From the NCBI GenBank assembly GCA_900552885.1, contig USBM01000018.1, positions 1-16,241 of the forward strand: a stretch of DNA of 16,241 nucleotides, in the 5' to 3' direction. A model generated the notes under the pieces. The model saw only the letters and a program-made list of their open reading frames with translations, was not told the origin of the DNA and made no database searches. Made by a program: the position numbers and the translations under genes. Below are positions 8,315 through 13,509 of the stretch, in pieces; the stretch's first letter is position 1; each line of letters opens with the position of its first letter. The stretch is from an uncultured Clostridium sp. (GTDB lineage Bacteria > Bacillota > Clostridia > Lachnospirales > Lachnospiraceae).

Positions 8315-8368
8315 AATTTTCTCAGAAGACAACAGCCTGCGAGCAGTCTTTGTCTTCTGCAGAAAATT
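8315..8368 (-). other. Long stem-loop in the gdpP leader
   Basis: The arms 8315-8332 and 8350-8368 are complementary: AATTTTCT pairs with AGAAAATT at the outer end and AGAAGACAA with TTGTCTTCT further in, separated by a small asymmetric internal loop. The 17-base centre can form a short CTG/CAG stem. This is about 17 base pairs. It is not followed by a U tract on either strand, so a simple intrinsic terminator is unlikely. If the promoter at 8389-8417 is real, this hairpin is near the 5' end of the gdpP mRNA. Confidence 0.7.
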
Positions 8369-8388
8369 GCGTTCATGCTTATGCGTTC

Positions 8389-8417
8389 ATTGTATCATTA
8401 TTCTGCATTTCACACAA
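8389..8417 (-). promoter_or_regulatory. Putative SigA-type promoter for gdpP-rplI-dnaB
   Basis: On the minus strand, TTGTGT (complement of 8412-8417) is followed after exactly 17 bases by TACAAT (complement of 8389-8394). The -10 box has an upstream TGA, giving an extended -10. A transcript would begin near 8382 and carry about 210 bases of leader with the long hairpin and both repeat copies before the gdpP ATG. A 14-base inverted repeat, ACAAGACATCTTGT (8417-8430), abuts the -35 box and might be an operator. Assignment is by consensus only. Confidence 0.5.
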
Positions 8418-8450
8418 CAAGACATCTTGTGTTCCCTTTCCGTATTGTCC

Positions 8451-9107
8451 TCAACATTTAGCGGGTGGGGTACCATATTCAAAGATCACTACCTTTTCAT
8501 CCCAATCCATCTCATACGTTGGAAGCTTTGCGATCGTATACAGCCGGAAATGTTTATGTTTCATATGATCAAGATATTCCTTCTTCGGATAATACATCAT
8601 CACAAACACCCGTCTCGGATGTTCTTTGACACTATCCATAATATGTGCGATCACCTGTTCAAAGATATTGATCTCAAATGGATTAAAAAAGTAAAACACG
8701 GTATCTTCCGGATGCACCTCATACTCTTCCGCCTTGCCAAGCAGGATCTCAATATGATCACTCGTATCCCGGAACTGCGTATTATAATATGCCCGGTTAT
8801 CTAATGCAGTCTCATATAGTTCCTCATCAACCTCGATTCCACAAACTTCACACTGAAACCGCTGATTGACATAGAACAGCACACGCCCCTTTCCACAGCC
8901 AAAATCCACCATCCGGTCATATTTCGTCAATACATTATCTAGCGCATCAAATGCACAAATGAGCCCACTATAACTGGTAGGCTCATACCGAAAATAATCA
9001 TCATTGTACCGATTGTTATATACAATCTCCGTGCTTTCTATGCCAAGGAAATGTTCGAATTTGTGATTTTCAAAATACTTCGGCATTTTGCCCTTTTTCT
9101 TTTTCAT
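8451..9107 (-). CDS. Class I SAM-dependent methyltransferase, substrate unknown
   Basis: A 218-residue protein with a Rossmann-type S-adenosylmethionine binding motif, VDFGCGKGR, at residues 67-75, an acidic residue after the next strand (GIEVDEE, 90-96), and FYFFNPF at about 138-144 where class I enzymes have motif IV. A preceding YEPTSY (41-46) is common in small bacterial methyltransferases of this type. A lysine-rich start (MKKKKGKMPK) may be a flexible tail. Substrate cannot be told from sequence. The start codon overlaps the stop of the DUF1934 gene as ATGA (9104-9107), and AAGGGG lies six bases upstream, so translation is probably coupled. It ends the ddl-murI block. Its downstream spacer holds the putative gdpP promoter. 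Confidence 0.8.
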   Translation of the reverse strand: MKKKKGKMPKYFENHKFEHFLGIESTEIVYNNRYNDDYFRYEPTSYSGLICAFDALDNVLTKYDRMVDFGCGKGRVLFYVNQRFQCEVCGIEVDEELYETALDNRAYYNTQFRDTSDHIEILLGKAEEYEVHPEDTVFYFFNPFEINIFEQVIAHIMDSVKEHPRRVFVMMYYPKKEYLDHMKHKHFRLYTIAKLPTYEMDWDEKVVIFEYGTPPAKC

Positions 9108-9529
9108 TCCGTTCCCCTTGCCTGCACCTTGAACTTTACTTCACACTCGGATATGAATTGATAATTGATCTCTAACGCATACCGGACAACCACAGAGATC
9201 TCTTCTTCGGATTCCTTGCAATCCAACACACTTGTTGCCACATCCACATGCAACGGTCCTGCCGGCGTATCGTATATATTAGCCGTCTTCTGATCAAGAT
9301 CAAACGACAGAAACCCATTCTGTTCCCCTTTTTTCGTCATCTCAAAATGCCCGTCATGAAACTTCACCCGGTTCTTTGTCACGGGACCATTTGCCTCGGA
9401 TTGCACTTCATAATGCACATAATGCTTCCCATTCTTCTTATGATAGATTCCCGGTGTCACAACTTCCACCGCTTCATCTCCCATCGCAAACTGCGTTCCC
9501 GAGATGGTAACTAAGACATCTTTTGTCAT
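9104..9529 (-). CDS. DUF1934 domain-containing protein (YwiB-like)
   Basis: A 141-residue protein whose alternating strand pattern (DVLVTISGTQ, GKHYVHYEV, GFLSFDLDQKTANIYDTPAGPLHVDV, VVVRYALEINYQFISECEVKFKV) fits DUF1934, a small calycin-like beta-barrel family related to Bacillus YwiB. No catalytic residues are apparent and the biochemical role is unknown. The family is often found near cell wall or arginyl-tRNA genes in Firmicutes; here it lies between murI and a methyltransferase. A strong AAGGAG lies seven bases before the ATG. Its stop overlaps the methyltransferase start by four bases, suggesting the two products are made together. Confidence 0.8.
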   Translation of the reverse strand: MTKDVLVTISGTQFAMGDEAVEVVTPGIYHKKNGKHYVHYEVQSEANGPVTKNRVKFHDGHFEMTKKGEQNGFLSFDLDQKTANIYDTPAGPLHVDVATSVLDCKESEEEISVVVRYALEINYQFISECEVKFKVQARGTE

Positions 9530-9607
9530 TCCTCTACTCCTTGCATCCTAATATCTATATCATTTCACAAATACCCCGGTCTCGATCCTCTTCCACCATA
9601 TCTTATC

Positions 9608-10411
9608 CTAATAGCTCTCAATGTCGACCACCTGTGTGTCTGTCACATGACACGGCAGTACACTGTCTGCAAAAGTGATGAATTTATCCACGCCATCACT
9701 GACATAATATTCGTATTCCGGTTTGCGCCGGCTCGTGTTGAGGATTCCCTGTTCTATCAATAATTCTTTGAGACTCTTTGCCGTCTCAAATGCGGGATTC
9801 ACCAGATGTACACTTTCCCCCATAAACCGTTTGATCGTATTGCGAATGAGCGGATAATGCGTACAACCAAGCACTAATGCATCTACCCGGTATTCTTTCA
9901 TCTCCTGCAGATATCTTGCCACAATATCATCTGTCACCCGGTCTTCAATCAGTCCTTCTTCTACTAACGGAACAAATAACGGACATGCTTTGCTAACAAC
10001 CGTAATATCCGGATTCAATTCCCGGATATAATCATTGTAAATGCCGGATTTGATCGTACTTTCTGTACCAATCACACCAACATTTCCCGTCTTCGTTGTC
10101 TCGACCGCCATCTTCGCACCCGGCTTTACCACACCGATGATCGGAATATCGATCTCTGCTGCAATATCATCTAGTGCAAGTGCACTTGCCGTATTACAGG
10201 CAACCACGATTGCCTTCACGTCCTTCGTACGCAGAAACCGCACGATCTGTCGACTGTATTTTAACACTGTATTCTTTGACTTCGAACCATACGGAACTCT
10301 TGCAGTATCACCAAAATACACAAGATCTTCTCCCGGAAGCTGCCGCATGATCTCTCTGGCAACGGTCAAACCGCCGACACCCGAATCAAAGACACCTATT
10401 GGATTATTCAT
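9608..10411 (-). CDS. murI: Glutamate racemase
   Basis: Converts L-glutamate to D-glutamate, the second residue of the peptidoglycan stem peptide, without a cofactor. The 267 residues match the family length. The two catalytic cysteines sit in VACNTAS (C72) and LGCTHYP (C183). The N-terminal IGVFDSGVGGLTV carries the catalytic aspartate/serine (D9, S10), and YFGDTARVPYG (32-42) is the conserved substrate loop. AAGGAG lies seven bases upstream of the ATG. It lies 92 bases after ddl in the same direction, so the two peptidoglycan precursor enzymes are probably co-transcribed. A small hairpin, ATTATGC/GCATAAT (10437-10453), sits in the gap. Confidence 0.96.
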   Translation of the reverse strand: MNNPIGVFDSGVGGLTVAREIMRQLPGEDLVYFGDTARVPYGSKSKNTVLKYSRQIVRFLRTKDVKAIVVACNTASALALDDIAAEIDIPIIGVVKPGAKMAVETTKTGNVGVIGTESTIKSGIYNDYIRELNPDITVVSKACPLFVPLVEEGLIEDRVTDDIVARYLQEMKEYRVDALVLGCTHYPLIRNTIKRFMGESVHLVNPAFETAKSLKELLIEQGILNTSRRKPEYEYYVSDGVDKFITFADSVLPCHVTDTQVVDIESY

Positions 10412-10436
10412 ATGAAATCTCCTTCCAATCTATCCA

Positions 10437-10453
10437 TTATGCAACGCATAATT
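10437..10453. promoter_or_regulatory. Perfect short inverted repeat upstream of murI
   Basis: ATTATGC (10437-10443) and GCATAAT (10447-10453) form a perfect 7-base inverted repeat with a 3-base loop, 26 bases before the murI start codon. There is no U tract, so it is not a terminator. It could be an mRNA stem near the ribosome binding site or a protein site. No convincing -35/-10 pair was found with it. Function is unproven. Confidence 0.3.
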
Positions 10454-10503
10454 TCTGAAAAACCTTCAATAAAAACAGTTGTGGAAAATGTCTGTAATTC
10501 CTT

Positions 10504-11592
10504 CTAGTAACGACGCTCTAGTGCAAGTGCGATCTGCCGTTCTACCAAAGTCTCTAAGTCTATGCCCTGTGCATTCCACAACATTGGATACATGCTGATA
10601 GAAGTAAAGCCCGGCAATGTATTGATCTCATTAAAGATCACCGTATTCGTCTCTTTCTCTAAGAAGAAATCGACACGCGACAATCCATAGCCGTCAACGG
10701 CAGCAAAAATGGCTTTCGCAGCTTCCCGGATCTCCTCGGTCTTACCGTCCGGAAGCTCCGGTGAAATAACAGTCTTGGATTCGGCATTCGTATACTTTGC
10801 ATCAAAATCATAGAATTCAGCCGCAGCCAATATCTCTCCAACTCCCGACGCTTCTACATCTGCCGCACTTCCCAATACCGCACACTCGATCTCTCTTCCG
10901 ATAATATTCCGTTCTACTAAGATCTTCGTATCATGCTTTGCAGCTAATTCTAATCCGGCAACCAATTCCGCCCTGTTATGTGCTTTACTGACTCCCTGTG
11001 AAGAACCTGCTTTACTTGGCTTGATAAATACCGGATAGTTTAGTTTCTCTTCCACGCGGTCTGCAAGATCGTCCATCGTCACGTTGGCATTTCCTGCATT
11101 GGCACGTTCTACCTCTACTGCTCTTACCAATACATAGTCTGCCTGCTGAATCCCCAGCTCATCCACAATGATCTTCGTGTAGACCTTATCCATTCCGACC
11201 GCAGACGCAAGTACACCACAGCCTACATAGGGAATCTTGCTCATTTCAAACAGACCCTGAATCGTTCCATCCTCACCATACATACCATGCAGTACCGGGA
11301 AAATGACATCAATATGCTTAGTAGTCACACCCTCTGCCCCTGATAGGATCACTTCCTGTTTCGTCGCATCCGGCGAAATAACTGCTTCCGTTGTGCTCTT
11401 CTCCCAGCTTCCATCTTCTATGCTCTTTAAGGACTTTGCAAGTAACCAATGTCCCTCCTTCGTAATTCCAATATACGTAATATCATATTTCTCCGGATTG
11501 ATTGCTTTCGCAACCGTCTGAACCGATATACATGAAATATCATGCTCAGAAGACTGTCCTCCAAAGATTACTGCAATATTCAATCTATTCAT
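10504..11592 (-). CDS. ddl: D-alanine--D-alanine ligase
   Basis: ATP-grasp ligase that joins two D-alanines for the end of the peptidoglycan stem peptide. It has 362 residues. Visible motifs are FGGQSSEHDIS (10-20, with the substrate-binding Glu16), LHGMYGEDGTIQG (101-113), the nucleotide-binding KPSKAGSSQG (191-200), EIECAVLG (234-241), SRVDFF (305-310) and the metal-binding FNEINTLPGFTSISMYP (320-336). The omega-loop AKY (265-267) is the form found in D-Ala-D-Ala ligases, so I see no reason to call it a vancomycin-resistance D-Ala-D-Lac or D-Ala-D-Ser ligase. AAGGAG lies seven bases upstream of the ATG. It is the first gene of the minus-strand block, behind the promoter at 11651-11679. Confidence 0.96.
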   Translation of the reverse strand: MNRLNIAVIFGGQSSEHDISCISVQTVAKAINPEKYDITYIGITKEGHWLLAKSLKSIEDGSWEKSTTEAVISPDATKQEVILSGAEGVTTKHIDVIFPVLHGMYGEDGTIQGLFEMSKIPYVGCGVLASAVGMDKVYTKIIVDELGIQQADYVLVRAVEVERANAGNANVTMDDLADRVEEKLNYPVFIKPSKAGSSQGVSKAHNRAELVAGLELAAKHDTKILVERNIIGREIECAVLGSAADVEASGVGEILAAAEFYDFDAKYTNAESKTVISPELPDGKTEEIREAAKAIFAAVDGYGLSRVDFFLEKETNTVIFNEINTLPGFTSISMYPMLWNAQGIDLETLVERQIALALERRY

Positions 11593-11623
11593 TGCCGTGC
11601 TCCTTCCCGATCATCTTATATTC

Positions 11624-11650
11624 TATGACAATGATCGCATTCTTGTCATA
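11624..11650. promoter_or_regulatory. Inverted repeat at the ddl transcription start (possible operator)
   Basis: TATGACAA (11624-11631) and TTGTCATA (11643-11650) form a perfect 8-base inverted repeat with an 11-base spacer. It immediately follows, and slightly overlaps the expected start site of, the ddl promoter. Two further direct copies of TTGTCAT lie at 11695-11701 and 11709-11715, on the other side of the promoter. This layout would suit a repressor, but no regulator can be named. Confidence 0.4.
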
Positions 11651-11679
11651 AGTATATCAAATTTGGATATGGAATACAA
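11651..11679 (-). promoter_or_regulatory. Putative SigA-type promoter for ddl
   Basis: On the minus strand, TTGTAT (complement of 11674-11679) is followed by a 17-base spacer and TATACT (complement of 11651-11656). Spacing is ideal and both boxes are close to consensus. Transcription would start near 11644 and give a leader of about 50 bases before the ddl ATG. Confidence 0.6.
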
Positions 11680-11724
11680 GATTCGAAGAATCTCTTGTCA
11701 TCTTCATTTTGTCATGTACATGAG

Positions 11725-11767
11725 AACAGCCGGGAATGTGAACCATTCACAATCCCAGCTGTTTTTT
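11725..11767 (+). terminator. Intrinsic terminator on the plus strand, with no annotated gene before it
   Basis: A strong stem has arms 11725-11742 and 11746-11763: AACAGC, GGGA and TGTGAA pair with TTCACA, TCCC and GCTGTT, with two single-base mismatches and a CCA loop. Six T residues (11762-11767) follow on the plus strand, the standard intrinsic terminator form. On the minus strand no U tract follows. The only upstream gene (ddl) runs the other way. The hairpin lies 26 bases before the fprA -35 box, so it either ends a short unannotated RNA or shields fprA from plus-strand transcription. Confidence 0.75.
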
Positions 11768-11792
11768 AACATCATTTTTTACATGTCTCACC

Positions 11793-11821
11793 TTGTAATT
11801 CCAATTACGCCATGTTACAAT
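11793..11821 (+). promoter_or_regulatory. Putative promoter for fprA with embedded palindrome
   Basis: TTGTAA (11793-11798), a 17-base spacer and TACAAT (11816-11821) form a near-consensus promoter. TGT just before the -10 box makes it an extended -10. A palindrome with 6-base arms, GTAATTCCAATTAC (11795-11808), overlaps the -35 box and the start of the spacer, a placement suited to repression. The transcript would begin near 11828, about 47 bases before the ATG. Confidence 0.6.
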
Positions 11822-11874
11822 TTTCCCGGATATTTCAGGATATCCCAGCAAAAGATAGATTAGGAGGATTTTTT

Positions 11875-13044
11875 ATGAGTGACACGAACATTTCCAAAGC
11901 AATTCAATATATCGGTGTAGATGACACGACTCTCGATCTGTTTGAAAGCCAGTACATCGTCCCTAATGGTGTTTCCTACAATTCATATGTTATCTTAGAC
12001 GAAAAGACTGCTGTTATGGATACCGTAGATGCCAGAAAGACAGAAGAATGGTTTGCCAACCTTGAACAAGCACTTGCCGGCAGAACAGTCGATTATCTGA
12101 TCATCTCTCATTTAGAGCCGGATCATTCATCCAATATCAAAAAACTTGCAGATAAATATCCATCTGCCACCTTGGTACTCAGTGCCAAAGCAAAAGCTAT
12201 GTTACCTCAATTTTTTGACATTGATAATCTGGAAGAGCGCTCGCTTGCGGTCAAAGAGGGCGATACACTGAATCTTGGCGAACACGAACTGACATTTATT
12301 ATGGCTCCTATGGTTCATTGGCCAGAGGTCATGGTAGAATACGAATCCACCGAAAAGATCCTGTTCTCCGCAGATGGTTTTGGCAAATTCGGTGCTCTCT
12401 GCAATGAGGAAGACTGGGCTTGCGAGGCTAGACGATATTATTTCAATATAGTTGGAAAATACGGTGCACCTGTTCAGACATTATTAAAAAAAGCAGCTAC
12501 TTTAGACATTCAGATGATCTGTCCATTACACGGCCCAATTCTGAAAGACAATCTTGGTTATTACATAGACAAATACAATACATGGAGTAGTTATCAGCCG
12601 GAAGACAAAGGTGTATTGGTTGCCTGTGCTTCCATTCACGGCAACACCAAGGCTGCCGCCGAAAAGATGGTTGAGATTCTGAAATCAAAAGGTGCCGCAA
12701 AGGTTGCATTTACCGATCTTTCCAGAGATGATATGGCAGAAGCGATCGAAGATGCTTTTCGATATGATAAGTTAGTCCTTGCGGCCGCCTCTTACGATGC
12801 CGGTGTATTTCCACCAATGGAAGATTTCCTGAACCGTTTATCTCACAAGGCGTTCCAGAACCGCAAAGTTGCCATTATCGAGAATGGTTCGTGGGCTCCG
12901 ACAGCAGCAAGAACCATGAAATCCATGTTAGATGGCATGAAGAATCTTACTGTGTGCGAGAACACCGTTACCATCCTTTCTACTATGAAAGAGAAAGATG
13001 TTGCCGCTATGGAACAGTTAGCGGATGAGCTGCTTTGTGACTAA
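11875..13044 (+). CDS. fprA: Flavodiiron protein (FprA family A-type flavoprotein), O2/NO reductase
   Basis: Cytoplasmic enzyme that reduces O2 to water and/or NO to N2O, protecting anaerobes. It has 389 residues. The N-terminal metallo-beta-lactamase-like domain (about 1-245) carries the full di-iron ligand set: H79-x-E81-x-D83-H84 in SHLEPDHSSN, H148 (MVHWPE), D167 (SADGFG) and H219 (PLHGP). The C-terminal flavodoxin domain (about 246-389) begins VLVACASIHGNTKAAA, the FMN phosphate loop, with SYDAGVFPP (306-314) as a further FMN loop. There is no extra rubredoxin or flavin reductase domain, so electrons must come from separate partners. The start at 11875 follows TAGGAGG eight bases upstream; the in-frame ATG at 11812 overlaps the promoter and is rejected. 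The next gene begins 22 bases after its stop. Confidence 0.95.
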   Translation: MSDTNISKAIQYIGVDDTTLDLFESQYIVPNGVSYNSYVILDEKTAVMDTVDARKTEEWFANLEQALAGRTVDYLIISHLEPDHSSNIKKLADKYPSATLVLSAKAKAMLPQFFDIDNLEERSLAVKEGDTLNLGEHELTFIMAPMVHWPEVMVEYESTEKILFSADGFGKFGALCNEEDWACEARRYYFNIVGKYGAPVQTLLKKAATLDIQMICPLHGPILKDNLGYYIDKYNTWSSYQPEDKGVLVACASIHGNTKAAAEKMVEILKSKGAAKVAFTDLSRDDMAEAIEDAFRYDKLVLAAASYDAGVFPPMEDFLNRLSHKAFQNRKVAIIENGSWAPTAARTMKSMLDGMKNLTVCENTVTILSTMKEKDVAAMEQLADELLCD

Positions 13045-13066
13045 ATACGAAGGAGATGTATGCTCA

Positions 13067-13453
13067 ATGGGTACAATTATATATGATGCGAGACGTGTGA
13101 AAGGTTACGAATATCTGAAAGAACTTTGTGCTTATGCGAACCGGGATGAAACATTTCAGGAAAATCTATGGAAGGAACTTGCCGCAGATGGCGATCTGAT
13201 GAAAGAATTTGCTTACTACGCAGATCATCAGACAATACTAGATGAGATGAAATGTGAAGGTTATACATTGACAGATCTCTATGTCTGGCAAATAGAACAT
13301 TACAATCTAATGCAGGACTACGGCAAAAACGGTGCGGATTGCAACAAGGTCGCAATGATACTGGATTCCTTGTACATGATGGCACAATTAAAGAAAAGTC
13401 CGGAAGACTATCTGAAACGCTTGAACGGAAGTCTCGGAATGGATCGATTCTGA
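13067..13453 (+). CDS. Conserved-looking small helical protein of unknown function, downstream of fprA
   Basis: I do not recognise this 128-residue protein. It is predicted to be soluble and nearly all helical, rich in charged and aromatic residues (YEYLKELCAYANRDETF, EFAYYADH, YVWQIEHYNLMQDYG), with three cysteines (C21, C63, C92) and no signal peptide or membrane segment. No metal motif such as CxxC is present. An in-frame ATG at 13025 lies inside fprA and lacks a good binding site. AAGGAG at 13050-13055 fits the ATG at 13067, though the 11-base spacing is long. It almost certainly shares the fprA transcript, so a role alongside the flavodiiron protein (stability, electron supply, regulation) is a fair guess only. 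A 149-residue reading frame on the opposite strand over the same bases looks like a shadow. Confidence 0.8.
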   Translation: MGTIIYDARRVKGYEYLKELCAYANRDETFQENLWKELAADGDLMKEFAYYADHQTILDEMKCEGYTLTDLYVWQIEHYNLMQDYGKNGADCNKVAMILDSLYMMAQLKKSPEDYLKRLNGSLGMDRF

Positions 13454-13455
13454 AT

Positions 13456-13509
13456 ACATATACCCTTGCACAGCGTAAGTTAGGACGGGCGCTATGCAAG
13501 GGTATATGT
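13456..13509. terminator. Long hairpin between convergent genes
   Basis: A perfect 15-base inverted repeat, ACATATACCCTTGCA (13456-13470) and TGCAAGGGTATATGT (13495-13509), is extended by AGCG/CGCT after a one-base mismatch on each side. It fills the gap between the small gene's stop (13451-13453) and the stop of the convergent M23 peptidase gene (13510-13512). It probably ends transcription from both directions, but neither side carries a true U run. Confidence 0.65.

Noticed and set aside
8116..8316. Plus-strand 66-residue reading frame through the tandem repeat
   Set aside because: It is a by-product of the repeat (the same peptide appears twice), overlaps the 5' end of gdpP and lacks a ribosome binding site.
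8183..8450. c-di-AMP (ydaO-type) riboswitch before gdpP
   Set aside because: I could not find the conserved motifs of that riboswitch; the visible structure is made of palindromic repeats and one long hairpin.
10504..11592. Vancomycin-resistance type ligase (D-Ala-D-Lac or D-Ala-D-Ser)
   Set aside because: The omega loop has the AKY form of normal ligases and no vanH, vanX, vanT or vanR/S genes are nearby; murI is the neighbour.
11812..11874. N-terminal extension of fprA to the ATG at 11812
   Set aside because: That ATG overlaps the -10 promoter box and has no ribosome binding site, while TAGGAGG sits correctly before 11875 and the family N-terminus begins there.
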